Assembly: GCA_903919145.1 (NCBI GenBank)
Contig: CAIXGW010000010.1
Location: forward strand, 24,788 to 88,787
Direction: 5' to 3'
From: an uncultured Myxococcales bacterium
GTDB taxonomy: Bacteria > Myxococcota_A > UBA9042
DNA: 64,000 nucleotides
This document shows, one piece after another, positions 15,650 through 24,046 of the stretch; position 1 is the stretch's first letter, and each line of letters opens with the position of its first letter. Made by a program: the position numbers and the translations under genes. The notes beneath the pieces are model-generated. The model made no database searches. It saw only the letters and a program-made list of their open reading frames with translations, and had not been told where the DNA came from.

Positions 15650-17248
15650 ATGAGTTTTCCTCCCAGCGACGCGCAAAACGTCCCGCAGCCTGCGGGCGGC
15701 AGCGTGCTGATCGTGGAAGACGATCCCGTTATCTCTACCCGCATCGCCCGCGAGCTGCGCGATACCGGCTACTCGATCGAAGAGGTCGACACGGCCCGCC
15801 AGGCCGAAGCCGTCGTCCGAGCCCGCCCGCCCGGCGTCGTGTTGCTGGACCTGTCGCTGCCAGATAGCAACGACCTCAGCCTTTTTCACAAGATCCGTGC
15901 CATCTCGCCGCGCACCCGTGTGGTCATCATGACCGCCATGGAGGCCGACGAGCTGGTGATCGAAGCTACCAGCGGCGCCGCCTACGAGTTTATCAGCAAG
16001 AGCTCTGACGTGATGAGGCGGGTGCCGGTGACCGTGCGCAACGCCATGGTCGCCCTGGAGCAGGAAGAGAGCCTGCTGCAGCTCTCTACGCTGGTGCAGC
16101 GCAACCGCTTTTCGCGCCTCATCACCCGCGCACCGCAGATGAACGAGGTCAAAGCCGCCATCGACAAGCTGGCGGTGTCGCGCGTCAATGTGCTGGTCAC
16201 CGGTCCTTCGGGCACCGGCAAGGAAGTGGTGGCGCGCACCATCCACGAGACGGGGCCGCGCAACCTGCAGCCGTTTATTGCAGTCAATTGCGCTGGCATT
16301 CCAGACACCCTGCTGGAGTCAGAGCTTTTTGGCTACGAGAGAGGGGCTTTTACCGGTGCGGTGGCCCGCAAGATCGGCAGGTTTGAAGCCGCGCAAGGTG
16401 GCACGCTGTTTCTGGACGAGATCGGCGAGATGTCGCTGGCTCTGCAGGCCAAGCTGCTGCGGGTGCTGCAAGATGGTCGCTTTCAGCGCTTGGGCGGCAA
16501 CCAGGAATTCCAAGCCGACGCCCGGATCATCTGCGCCACCAACCGCGATCTGCCGGCGATGGTCAAGCACGGCCTGTTCCGCGAAGACCTGTACTACCGC
16601 ATCGCCGTGTTTCCGCTGAATCTGCCGCCGCTGGCCGCGCGAAAGGGCGACATTCCGCTGCTGGTAGAGCACTTCTTGCGCCTGTACGGCCGCGAAGAGA
16701 ACAAAGAGCTGCAAGGCGTTTCGCCCGAGGTGCTGCGACTTTTTGAACGCCACACCTGGCCCGGCAACGTGCGCCAGCTGCAGAACGTGCTGGCGCGGGC
16801 GGCGGTAGTCTGCGTAGGAGACACCATCTCCGCGCGCGACCTGCCTCAGCCGTTCATGCAGGAGCTGATGGAGCTGTCGCGCGACGCGCCTGCCCAAGAG
16901 AGCACGCCGTCGCGACCGTTCCCCGCCTTGTTGGCGCAGCAGCCTGGGCGCATGGCGGCATTTCCGGGCCAGAGTGAGCCAAGCAGCCGGCCGATAGCCG
17001 CGGCAGGAGGCATGGCCCTGCCCTTTGAGTTCAGCACGCGCATCGCCTCGAACGATGCCCGGACCCGCTTGGACGCAGCCCTGGAGCTGGCGTTTCCGGT
17101 CGCCGAAGAACTGCCAACGGTGGATGATCTCGAAGCCGCTGGCGTTCGCCTTGGACTCAAGCGCCTGGGCAACAACAAGCTGCTGACCGCCAAGCGCTTG
17201 GGCATGTCACGGGCGACGCTGTACCGCCGCACCGCCAGACCGGCCTGA
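15650..17248 (+). CDS. NtrC-family sigma-54-dependent response regulator
   Basis: 532 residues from ATG 15650 (GGAGG 9 bases upstream). Domains: receiver (~17-130) with EDD acidic pocket and phospho-acceptor Asp67 in [13 protein letters not shown]+ domain (~160-385) with Walker A GPSGTGKE (185-192), the sigma-54-contacting GAFTGA loop (232-237), Walker [11 protein letters not shown] (251-260) and arginine-finger region [10 protein letters not shown]; a Pro/Ser-rich linker (~410-455); C-terminal Fis-type helix-turn-helix ([22 protein letters not shown]). It uses ATP to remodel sigma-54 polymerase at -24/-12 promoters. No partner histidine kinase is adjacent, so this is an orphan regulator in the window. 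A direct target at 12282 is possible but not shown. Confidence 0.94.
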   Translation: MSFPPSDAQNVPQPAGGSVLIVEDDPVISTRIARELRDTGYSIEEVDTARQAEAVVRARPPGVVLLDLSLPDSNDLSLFHKIRAISPRTRVVIMTAMEADELVIEATSGAAYEFISKSSDVMRRVPVTVRNAMVALEQEESLLQLSTLVQRNRFSRLITRAPQMNEVKAAIDKLAVSRVNVLVTGPSGTGKEVVARTIHETGPRNLQPFIAVNCAGIPDTLLESELFGYERGAFTGAVARKIGRFEAAQGGTLFLDEIGEMSLALQAKLLRVLQDGRFQRLGGNQEFQADARIICATNRDLPAMVKHGLFREDLYYRIAVFPLNLPPLAARKGDIPLLVEHFLRLYGREENKELQGVSPEVLRLFERHTWPGNVRQLQNVLARAAVVCVGDTISARDLPQPFMQELMELSRDAPAQESTPSRPFPALLAQQPGRMAAFPGQSEPSSRPIAAAGGMALPFEFSTRIASNDARTRLDAALELAFPVAEELPTVDDLEAAGVRLGLKRLGNNKLLTAKRLGMSRATLYRRTARPA

Positions 17249-17305
17249 CAGCGGCGATCGCCTATCTTGAGCACCTGAAACCCCTAAGCAATCCAATGGC
17301 TACGG

Positions 17306-18196
17306 CTAATCGGATCGCAGCACCGCGCGCAGCTGGGCAACGGCCGCCGCCGGCAGCAGCCCCTGATCGCGGCACTGTTCGACCAGCAGCGCCGACGCCT
17401 GGCGGTGCAGCTCGCGCACCTGCGGATCAGCGATGACTTCCAGGTGCTTGGCCAGCGTTGGCGCATCGCCGCGCGCCACCGCTCCCGTCAGCCCGCGCAG
17501 CAGGCTCTGGTCGTCGGGCAGGTTCTGCAGCGCGCCTAGGGCAGTCGAAGCCAGGTGCAGCAAGCCGCGGCGCAGCTCGGCGTCTGGCAGGCCGGCAGAA
17601 CGCGCCGTGCGCAGAGCCGCATCGGCCAGGGCCACCCAATCGTTGGCAATGAGCGCCGCCGCGGCGTGGTAAGCGGCGCGCTGCTCGGCGGCCACGGCCA
17701 CCGCCACCCCGCCGAGCACCTCAGCCAGCTGCCGGGCCAGCGCCAGCGCCGCCGGGTCACCGTCGACCGCAAACAGCGCGCCCTGCAGCGGGCTTGGCGC
17801 CGGCCGCGGCGCCAGCGGGTCCGGCACGGCGGCCAGTGGGTGGCAAGAGCCGCAGGCCAGCGCGGCAGAGACCCGCAGCGGGTCAACAGGCATGGCCCCG
17901 GCGCAGTGCAGCAAAACCTTTATCCGCGCGCCCTGTTGACGCAGGGCGGCGGCCGCGCTGGCGATCTCGCGGTCGGGCACCGCCAGCACCACCGCAGGCA
18001 GGTCGGGCGGCAGCTCCGCCGCCAGCTCAACGCCCTGCAAGCCCTGGGCCCGCAGCCACGCCTGCACCAGGTCGCGCCGCGGCGATGGCCGCGCCCAGCC
18101 GCGCACCGCCACCCCGGCCACGGCCAGGTCGCGCAGCAGCGTAGCACCAAGCCGGCCAGCGCCGATCACCCACAGCGGCGGCAGAGGAGTAGACAT
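17306..18196 (-). CDS. DUF2520 / Rossmann-like oxidoreductase-type protein
   Basis: 296 residues. The N-terminal Rossmann motif LWVIGAGRLGATLLRDL (GxGxxG) is followed by VVLAVPDREIASAA, LLHCAGAMPVDPL and CGSCHPLAAV, then a helical C-terminal domain with AAYHAAAALIANDWVALADAA. This order is the DUF2520 family (NADP-dependent oxidoreductase-like, related to pyrroline-5-carboxylate reductase and ketopantoate reductase folds). The biological substrate of the family is not established. It sits 18 bases after nadD on the same strand, probably in one operon with NamZ and NadD. Confidence 0.8.
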   Translation of the reverse strand: MSTPLPPLWVIGAGRLGATLLRDLAVAGVAVRGWARPSPRRDLVQAWLRAQGLQGVELAAELPPDLPAVVLAVPDREIASAAAALRQQGARIKVLLHCAGAMPVDPLRVSAALACGSCHPLAAVPDPLAPRPAPSPLQGALFAVDGDPAALALARQLAEVLGGVAVAVAAEQRAAYHAAAALIANDWVALADAALRTARSAGLPDAELRRGLLHLASTALGALQNLPDDQSLLRGLTGAVARGDAPTLAKHLEVIADPQVRELHRQASALLVEQCRDQGLLPAAAVAQLRAVLRSD

Positions 18197-18214
18197 TTAT
18201 CAACTCTCCATTTG

Positions 18215-18784
18215 TCAAAGGGCTGGGGCGCTGTAGAGGCCGCGGCGGCGGATCTCCTGATCGACGTCATCAACCAGCAAGCCCGGCGGCAGGCGGCCTG
18301 AGGCCAGCAGGGCGCGCACCGCGGAGGAGCTCAGCTCGGGAAGGGCCAAGGGCGCCACTTCTCCTGCAAAATCCTTGGGGATCTCATAGCCACTGCGGCC
18401 CAGCACCAGCGGCGGGGCCCGCCGCGCCACCTCGTCAAAGCGGTGCCAGCGGGCCGCTTCGTGCAAGATGTCGGCGCCGATCACCAGCCGAAACGCGGCC
18501 TCTGGGTGCTGCAACTGCAGGCGGTCGAGCAGATCGAGGGTGCGGCCGCTGCTGCCCCTCTCGGCATCCACAACGCGAACCTTGGCACCCAGCAACGCGA
18601 AATTGCGCCGGCACAGCTCCAGGCGGTCTTCAAAGCTCGCAGCCAGTGGCTTGCCCAGGGCGTGCTGCCACACCGGCACCACCCACACCTGGTCAGCGGC
18701 GTTGGCCGCCAGCACCCAGGTCGCCGCCAGCAGGTGGCAGACGTGGGGCGGGTTGAAGCTGCCGCCGTACAGGGCGACTCTCAT
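18215..18784 (-). CDS. nadD: nicotinate-nucleotide adenylyltransferase
   Basis: 189 residues from ATG 18782-18784, whose ATGA overlaps the stop codon of the upstream namZ-like gene, a translational-coupling arrangement. Adds AMP to nicotinate mononucleotide in NAD synthesis. Motifs: VALYGGSFNPPHVCH at the N-terminus (GSFNPPH with the HxxH nucleotidyl-transfer site), RLVIGADILHEAARWHRFDEV (IGxD...W motif), and LPELSSSAVRALLASGR (ISST-like phosphate-binding motif). Length is normal for NadD. A longer upstream frame only overlaps the neighbour and is Arg/Gly-rich, so it was rejected. Confidence 0.93.
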   Translation of the reverse strand: MRVALYGGSFNPPHVCHLLAATWVLAANAADQVWVVPVWQHALGKPLAASFEDRLELCRRNFALLGAKVRVVDAERGSSGRTLDLLDRLQLQHPEAAFRLVIGADILHEAARWHRFDEVARRAPPLVLGRSGYEIPKDFAGEVAPLALPELSSSAVRALLASGRLPPGLLVDDVDQEIRRRGLYSAPAL

Positions 18785-20013
18785 GCGCCGGCCCACAGCC
18801 CGCCGCGCCGCCGATACAGCAGATGCGGACGGGCCCGCCGGGCAAACTGGCGCTCGGCATCGGCAAAATCGCAGGTGGCTTGGTCCAGCGTCCCGCGGGC
18901 CTCCAGCACCTCGCGGGCATGGGTACCGCCCATCAGCAGGTCGATCGCCAGGCGATCCGAGACGAATTCGTAGACTTCGGTGCGCCACTGAAAGTGCTCG
19001 GGGGCAAGCTCCATGGCGGCGTCAATCAGCGCCAGGCCGGCCCGCACCGCGGCAAACTGCCGGCGATCGCTGACTTCCACGGCGACCCCGCCGCAGACAA
19101 GCCCTGAGAATTTCTGAAAAGTGGGCTCGTAGCGCATGGGCCTGACCACCAGCCCCGGCACCTGCCGACGCTCAATGGCGGCGGCATAGCGGCGGGCGTC
19201 CAAGTACGGCGCGCCCACCAGCTCAAAGGGCCGCGTGGTGCCCCGCCCCTCAGACAAGCGCGTCCCCTCGATCAAGCACCCGCCCGGATAGACCACCGCA
19301 GTCTGCACGGTGGGCATGTTGGGGCTGGGCGCATACCAGCACGAGCCGGCGGGGCCAAAGTCCTGCTCGTCCAGGTAGTTGGCAGGGTCCCACGCGTCGC
19401 ACTGCACGACTTTCAGGGCCACGTCGAGGCCGGCTTCCGCGGTGTAAAGCCTGGCAATTTCGCCGATGGTCAGGCCGTGGCGCTGAGGAAGGTCAAGCCA
19501 GCCCACAAAAGAGCGATACTTCTCCGGTAGGTAGCCGCCCTCTATGGTCTCGCCCCCCAGGGGATTGGGCCGGTCCAGCACCACCACCTGCACCCCGCGG
19601 CGCGCGCAGCTGTCTAGCGCCATGCACAGCGTCGCAAAATAGGTGTAGTAGCGGCTGCCCACGTCCTGGACGTCAAAAATCAGGGTGTCGATGCCGTCCA
19701 GCGCCTCAGGCTGGAGCGTCAAGGTGTCAAAGCTGCGGCCGTACAGGGTGGTGACCTCGCGGCCAAAAACCGGGTCTTCGCCGCCCTCTACCGCAATCAG
19801 GTCCTGGGCGGTCGACCACAGGCCGTGCTCGGGGCCGTAGAGGCGCACCACGTCGCAGCCCTGTTCGAGGAGCGCGTCGACCAGGTGGCTGCGTCTCCAC
19901 GGCGGCGTGCGGCTGCGGACCAGCGACGACGGATTGCACAACACCCCAAGGCGGCGGCCGCGCAGCTCAGCAACTTGGCCATCCAACAACACTTCCGCGC
20001 CTGTTCGCAACAT
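18781..20013 (-). CDS. namZ: DUF1343 / NamZ-type exo-beta-N-acetylmuramidase
   Basis: 410 residues. The DUF1343 hallmarks are present in order: LGVLCNPSSLV, LYGPEHGLW (catalytic-site PEHG with the conserved Glu), TLIFDVQDVGSRYYTYF, VVVLDRPNPLGGETIEGGYL, FVGWLDLPQRHGLTIGEIA, and SPNMPT...GGCLIEGTRLSEGRGTTRPFE. Characterised members (NamZ) release MurNAc from the non-reducing end of peptidoglycan fragments in wall recycling. No signal peptide is visible on this start, suggesting a cytosolic protein, or that the true start lies elsewhere. It overlaps nadD by 4 bases. The activity is transferred from family knowledge. Confidence 0.83.
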   Translation of the reverse strand: MLRTGAEVLLDGQVAELRGRRLGVLCNPSSLVRSRTPPWRRSHLVDALLEQGCDVVRLYGPEHGLWSTAQDLIAVEGGEDPVFGREVTTLYGRSFDTLTLQPEALDGIDTLIFDVQDVGSRYYTYFATLCMALDSCARRGVQVVVLDRPNPLGGETIEGGYLPEKYRSFVGWLDLPQRHGLTIGEIARLYTAEAGLDVALKVVQCDAWDPANYLDEQDFGPAGSCWYAPSPNMPTVQTAVVYPGGCLIEGTRLSEGRGTTRPFELVGAPYLDARRYAAAIERRQVPGLVVRPMRYEPTFQKFSGLVCGGVAVEVSDRRQFAAVRAGLALIDAAMELAPEHFQWRTEVYEFVSDRLAIDLLMGGTHAREVLEARGTLDQATCDFADAERQFARRARPHLLYRRRGGLWAGA

Positions 20014-20246
20014 CGCCGCTCCAGTCGGTGTCCGCGCCCGCTGCAGCCGCTAGGGGGCGGCCTGGGCGCCAGTGAGAAAGGGCAAAGCCCTGGCAAAGCC
20101 TCAAGAGGCAGGTACCCAGGGTCGTTGGCTCGGTCTGAGCTGCGCCCTGTCCTTGTTTGAAGGTCTGGGGGGCTGGTGGCGGGTCTCCTTGCGGGCCGCA
20201 ACTCCGGTTCGTTCGGCAACCAGAAGCCAACTTCGGGTTTGTCGCT

Positions 20247-20510
20247 CTAGGGTTGCTTCTTGTCCTGCTCGCGGGCTGCCCGCTCCTCAGCGTCTGGGAA
20301 GCGAAGGATTCTCAGCTCGCCCTCGCCCTCGGGCTTGTAGACCTCAATCTCTTTGACATTTGTCAAGTTGATATATAGCGAGGCGCTGTCTTCGCGCTCG
20401 TTGCGCAGGGCAATGAAGCCGGACTCGACGCCCTCGACGATGCCAATGACGCTGGTGTCCTCGTCGTCAAACTGGATCACCCACACTTTCTGACCAATCA
20501 ATGCCTGCAT
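20247..20510 (-). CDS. small SH3/LSm-like conserved-type protein, hypothetical
   Basis: 87 residues. The sequence MQALIGQKVWVIQFDD followed by IVEGVESGFIALRNE and SLYINLTNVKEIEVYKP looks like a five-strand small barrel (SH3 or LSm fold) with a charged tail of Glu, Arg, Lys and Gln. Such proteins bind RNA or act as adaptors; no specific family is recognised. The start is immediately preceded by a (GAGC)n run (20511-20525) with GGGTGAG as the likely ribosome-binding site. Isolated between namZ and the reductase gene, on its own transcript. Confidence 0.65.
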   Translation of the reverse strand: MQALIGQKVWVIQFDDEDTSVIGIVEGVESGFIALRNEREDSASLYINLTNVKEIEVYKPEGEGELRILRFPDAEERAAREQDKKQP

Positions 20511-20615
20511 ACGCTCGCTCGCTCACCCAATTCAGCCAGGGGCGCGGCGATTCTACACGACCTGACGGCGCGCGCGAACCCATCGACCGCGGCGCCAGAA
20601 CTTGCACTAGCCTAT

Positions 20616-20644
20616 TTGTCTATGGGCCGGCTATAGATTATGCT
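20616..20644 (+). promoter_or_regulatory. weak sigma-70-like promoter for the nitrite/sulfite reductase gene
   Basis: TTGTCT (20616-20621), 17-base spacer, TATGCT (20639-20644), each 4 of 6 to consensus, in a local AT-rich patch that also holds TATAGA (20632-20637). About 80 bases before the chosen start. Confidence 0.35.
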
Positions 20645-20724
20645 TGACGGCGCAGCGCCGGTCGGCCAGACTGCAAAATCGGATGAAACTGGTCGGACAT
20701 TTGACCCCAGAGAGGCGGAACTCC

Positions 20725-22470
20725 ATGGACCTCGATAGCGATTTCGACCAGAGCGCGGCAGACTTTGACAACGACTACAGCCAGTTGAGCGATGTCGATG
20801 AATTTGTCGCCCGCACCCAGGACTACGCCGAGGGCCGGCTGGCGCCCGATGCCTACCGCGCCTACCGCCTGACCCGCGGCGTCTACGGCCAGCGCCAGCC
20901 AGACGTGTTCATGTTGCGGATCAAGATGCCCGGCGGCATCGTGCTGCCCCACCAGCTGCGCGCTGTGGCCGAAGTTGTAGAGCAGAGCCCCAGCCGCCTG
21001 GGCCACATCACCACCCGAGAGAACATCCAGCTGCACAGCTTTCCGCTCGGCCAGGTCGACCACTGGATGCGCTATCTGGCCCAGACTGGCCTGACCATGA
21101 CCGAAGCCTGTGGCAGCGCGGTGCGCAACATCACCCAGGATCCCTGGTCGGGGCTGGCGCAAGACGAGCCCTTTGACACGACCCCGTACCTGCAGGCGAT
21201 TGTGCGTTTCTTTCTGCGCAATCCGCGGGCGCAGGGCCTGCCGCGCAAGTTCAAGATCGCCGTCTCTGGATCGCCAGCGGACCGGGGCTACGCGGCGATC
21301 CACGACGTGGGGCTGGTGGCGCTATTGGGGCAAGACGGCGAGCCCGCGTTCAAGGTGCTGGTCGGCGGCGGGCTGGCTTCGATGCCGCGCTCGGCGCTGG
21401 TGGTTCACCCAGAGTGGCCGGCGCGCGACATTCTGACTCCCGTGCTGGCGGTTATCGACTTCTTTCAAGAGCACGGCAACCGCAAGCTGCGCAGCAAGGC
21501 GCGGATCAAGCACGTGCTGCGCAAGATGGGTGATGAGCCGTTCCGCGCCAAGTATCAGGAGTACCTGGACAAAGTCCTGATCGACCCGCCCCCGCCGATT
21601 GTAGAGACTGCTACAATTCACGGCCCGGCGAGTCAGTGGACCTTTGCCCGCCCCAGCGAAGACCAGGGCCAGGCGCCCGGCTTTGAGCGCTGGGCGGCCA
21701 CGGCGGTGCAAGAGACCCGCATCCCCGGCCGGGTTTTTGTGGCGGTGCGGCTCGATCGCGGCGGCGAGGTGTCGCGGGCGCAGCTGCTGGCCTTGGCCGA
21801 CCTGACAGAGCGCTTTGGCGAGGGCAAGCTGCACTTCACCCCCCAGCAAAATGCGCTGCTGCGGGCCGTCAGGGTCGATCAACTCCCCGAGCTGCATCGC
21901 CTGCTGGTGCAAGCCAATCTGGGCCTGGCCGGCGCGGGAACCACCGCGGACATCACCAGCTGCCCCGGCATCAGCACCTGCAATCTTGGCATTACCTTCT
22001 CTCGCCACCTGGCCGACGACCTGGTCGAGCTGACCGAGCAGCGCCGCGACGGCGATCTGACCATCAAAATAAGCGGTTGTCACAACTCCTGCGGCCAACA
22101 CCACATCGGCACGTTTGGCCTCTACGGCGCGCTCAAGCGCATCAATGGCCGGCCGGCTCCCCACTACCGCTTGATGGTCGGCGGCGATGTGGGTCCGCAA
22201 GGCGCGGTGTTTGGCAGAGATCTGGGCCTCGTCCCCGCACGGCGCGCCCGCACCGCTGTGCAGCGCTTGCTGAATTGGGCCGACGCCCGCCGCGGCGCCG
22301 ATCAGACGGCTGGCCACCTACTGCGCACCGCCGCCCCGGAAGAGCTGCGCGCGGTGGTCGCCGACCTGCTAGACCTGGATCAGGGCGCCACCGACCTCGA
22401 CTTCTGGGACATCGGCGCCAGCGAGGCGTTTCTGGGCGACACCACCGGCGAAGGCGAGTGCGCAGTCTGA
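20725..22470 (+). CDS. ferredoxin-type nitrite/sulfite reductase (siroheme, 4Fe-4S)
   Basis: 581 residues from ATG 20725 (AGAGAGG upstream); the open frame extends to 20644 but without homologous character. Two ferredoxin-like/siroheme repeats. The cluster ligands are visible: TSCPGISTCNLG (Cys ~413 and ~419) and KISGCHNSCGQHH (Cys ~452 and ~456). Siroheme-contact tracts include GHITTRENIQLHSF (~95) and KLHFTPQQNALL (~370). It catalyses six-electron reduction of nitrite or sulfite; the sequence alone does not separate the two, and no cys or nitrate genes flank it. Probably cytosolic and assimilatory. Confidence 0.88.
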   Translation: MDLDSDFDQSAADFDNDYSQLSDVDEFVARTQDYAEGRLAPDAYRAYRLTRGVYGQRQPDVFMLRIKMPGGIVLPHQLRAVAEVVEQSPSRLGHITTRENIQLHSFPLGQVDHWMRYLAQTGLTMTEACGSAVRNITQDPWSGLAQDEPFDTTPYLQAIVRFFLRNPRAQGLPRKFKIAVSGSPADRGYAAIHDVGLVALLGQDGEPAFKVLVGGGLASMPRSALVVHPEWPARDILTPVLAVIDFFQEHGNRKLRSKARIKHVLRKMGDEPFRAKYQEYLDKVLIDPPPPIVETATIHGPASQWTFARPSEDQGQAPGFERWAATAVQETRIPGRVFVAVRLDRGGEVSRAQLLALADLTERFGEGKLHFTPQQNALLRAVRVDQLPELHRLLVQANLGLAGAGTTADITSCPGISTCNLGITFSRHLADDLVELTEQRRDGDLTIKISGCHNSCGQHHIGTFGLYGALKRINGRPAPHYRLMVGGDVGPQGAVFGRDLGLVPARRARTAVQRLLNWADARRGADQTAGHLLRTAAPEELRAVVADLLDLDQGATDLDFWDIGASEAFLGDTTGEGECAV

Positions 22471-22519
22471 CCGCCACCTGAGAGCGCGCTGGAGTTGCTT
22501 TGCCCAGCAAGGGTCCGCT

Positions 22520-22541
22520 CCGGCCTGAGGGGAAAGGCCGG
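22520..22541 (+). terminator. GC-rich hairpin after the reductase gene
   Basis: Perfect 7-bp stem CCGGCCT/AGGCCGG with loop GAGGGGAA, about 50 bases after the stop codon. No T-run follows, so it is at best a weak or Rho-assisted terminator. Confidence 0.35.
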
Positions 22542-22596
22542 CCCTGCTTGGCGGCTGCGGCTTGCGCCAGCGGCACCATGGCCTACTATGGACGCC

Positions 22597-23250
22597 ATGC
22601 ACCACCGCCCCCATGCCCGCTTCAGCTTTGTGCCCATGGCTCGCCAGTGCCTTGCCGCCGCGGCCTTGACGGCTGGTCTGGCCGCTCTGCCCAGCTGCAG
22701 CCAGCAGATTCAAGACGACTATCCCACCGCCACCGGAGAGAGGCTGACCGCGCCGATCGGCATCCTCAACCAAGTGACGCTGAGCCCGCCCAAGGGCTGG
22801 AAGCAGATCGAGCCCCAGACCTGGGCGCTGTCTCTGGGTCAGGATCGCCTGATGGTCATGAAAGCCAACCTGGCCACTGGCATCGAAGGCGGCGCCGACT
22901 CCTTTGTAGACAAGCAGCTCAATGAGCTTGGCAAGCTGGGCCAGGGCGGCACCGAGCGCGATGAGCGCCTGCCGCTGGGCGACCTGGAGGGGCGACTGAT
23001 CAAGGTCGTCGATCTGCGCAACCGGCCGCCTGTGGGGCTGTGGATGATGGCGGCCGACGCCGAAGACGGGCTGTTTACCCTGACGGTGCTGGGTCCCCTG
23101 GACGATCTGCGCAAGCACGGGCCGGCCATCGACGCCGCCCTGCAGAGCCTGCGGATCGCCCCGCCGGTAGGGCTGACGCGAGAAACGCCCAAGAAGCCGG
23201 TGATCGAAGACGATCTGCCCACGCCAGACAAGGAAAAGCTGCCCGATTAG
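22597..23250 (+). CDS. lipoprotein, hypothetical
   Basis: About 217 residues. Several in-frame ATGs are possible (22588, 22597, 22636) and none has a strong ribosome-binding site. The signal peptide is clear: MARQCLAAAALTAGLAALPSC, lipobox LPSC, Cys lipidated. The mature protein has the pattern ...ERLTAPIGILNQVTLSPPKGWKQI, DRLMVMKANLATGIEGG, RLIKVVDLRN and MMAADAEDGLFTLTVLGP. This resembles small periplasmic domains that handle transient stress data in planctomycete/myxobacterial proteins, but I do not recognise a named family. Convergent with the barrel-protein gene. Confidence 0.7.
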   Translation: MHHRPHARFSFVPMARQCLAAAALTAGLAALPSCSQQIQDDYPTATGERLTAPIGILNQVTLSPPKGWKQIEPQTWALSLGQDRLMVMKANLATGIEGGADSFVDKQLNELGKLGQGGTERDERLPLGDLEGRLIKVVDLRNRPPVGLWMMAADAEDGLFTLTVLGPLDDLRKHGPAIDAALQSLRIAPPVGLTRETPKKPVIEDDLPTPDKEKLPD

Positions 23251-23255
23251 TACCT

Positions 23256-23305
23256 AAGACCGTTGCTTCGATCCGGGTTACAACCGGTTCTTGCTCACAG
23301 GTCTT
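23256..23305. terminator. possible bidirectional hairpin between convergent genes
   Basis: Arms AAGACC (23256-23261) and GGTCTT (23300-23305) enclose an inner CCGGGTT/AACCGG pairing, in the 61 bases between two convergent stop codons. Modest stem lengths; position is the main support. Confidence 0.4.
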
Positions 23306-23311
23306 GGCTAC

Positions 23312-23902
23312 TTAGAAGGTCACGCCCAGCTTCAAGTTCAACAGCGCATCCGAAGGCAAGCCAAAGCGGTAGATGGTGCCAGCGGGGTCGGTGGTCGTGG
23401 TGTTGGTGGTCTGCACCTCAAACGAGTAGCCCGCTTGCAGCAGCCCCGTCAGGCCAATTGTCGGAGACAGCATGTGGGTGTACTTGTAGCCGCCATACAG
23501 GCCCAGCTGGGTGTTGCTCCTGGGAGCGGTGATGCCGTCTTCGCTTTCGCCGATGCGCTGGTGGATGACCTCAACGCCAAAGTGGGTGCCTGAGGCAAAG
23601 CTGCCCCACAGGTAGGTGTTGACCTGGCCTCCAAGCCGCAGCATCGGCAGGGTCAGGGTCTGCACGCCGCCCAGGCCGCTGTTGCGGTCCACGGTGATCT
23701 GGCCATAGCCGGCGACCACGGCCACGCCGATCAGCGGATGGACCTTGAGCTCGGCGGTCAGCTGCCCAAGCGGCCAGAACAGCAGCATGGGGTCCAGCAG
23801 CACGGTGACCTTGGTGCCGACTTCAGCGTCTTCCTGTGCGTGGGCCGGCACCGCCGCCAGCGTCAGCAACAAGCCTAGGCAGATCGCAATCTTCTTGAAC
23901 AC
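23312..23902 (-). CDS. small outer-membrane beta-barrel protein
   Basis: 196 residues. GTG at 23902 is preferred because GGAGG lies 5 bases upstream; a GTG at 23914 is also in frame. The signal peptide ends AVPAHA before QEDAEVGTKV. The mature protein alternates polar and hydrophobic residues with aromatic girdles, as in AGYGQITVDRN, NTYLWGSFASG and LGLYGGYKYTHML, and ends ALLNLKLGVTF with a terminal Phe as in barrel-assembly signals. About 8 strands are expected. No named family recognised. The promoter side carries a 15-bp minisatellite (23935-24009), the most notable feature of this locus. Confidence 0.75.
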   Translation of the reverse strand: MFKKIAICLGLLLTLAAVPAHAQEDAEVGTKVTVLLDPMLLFWPLGQLTAELKVHPLIGVAVVAGYGQITVDRNSGLGGVQTLTLPMLRLGGQVNTYLWGSFASGTHFGVEVIHQRIGESEDGITAPRSNTQLGLYGGYKYTHMLSPTIGLTGLLQAGYSFEVQTTNTTTTDPAGTIYRFGLPSDALLNLKLGVTF

Positions 23903-23934
23903 GGTGGCCTCCACGTGGGCAAACGGGACGGGCG

Positions 23935-24009
23935 GACTGACTGGACTGGGACTGGCTGGACTGGGACTGGCTGGACTGGGACTGGCTGGACTGGGACTGA
24001 CTGGACTGG
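23935..24009. repeat. 15-bp minisatellite, five units, upstream of the barrel-protein gene
   Basis: Five contiguous units: GACTGACTGGACTGG (23935-23949), three identical GACTGGCTGGACTGG (23950-23994), and GACTGACTGGACTGG (23995-24009). It fills the space between the barrel gene start (23902) and the MFS gene stop (24047), both on the minus strand, so it is in the 5' leader or promoter of the barrel gene. Confidence 0.92.
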
Positions 24010-24046
24010 GCGGACTGACGGGTGCACTGACAGGCGGGATCCTGGC

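Noticed and set aside
18785..18988. N-terminal extension of nadD
   Set aside because: It lies wholly inside the overlapping namZ-type gene, is Arg/Gly-rich and NadD proteins start at the GGSFNPPH segment.
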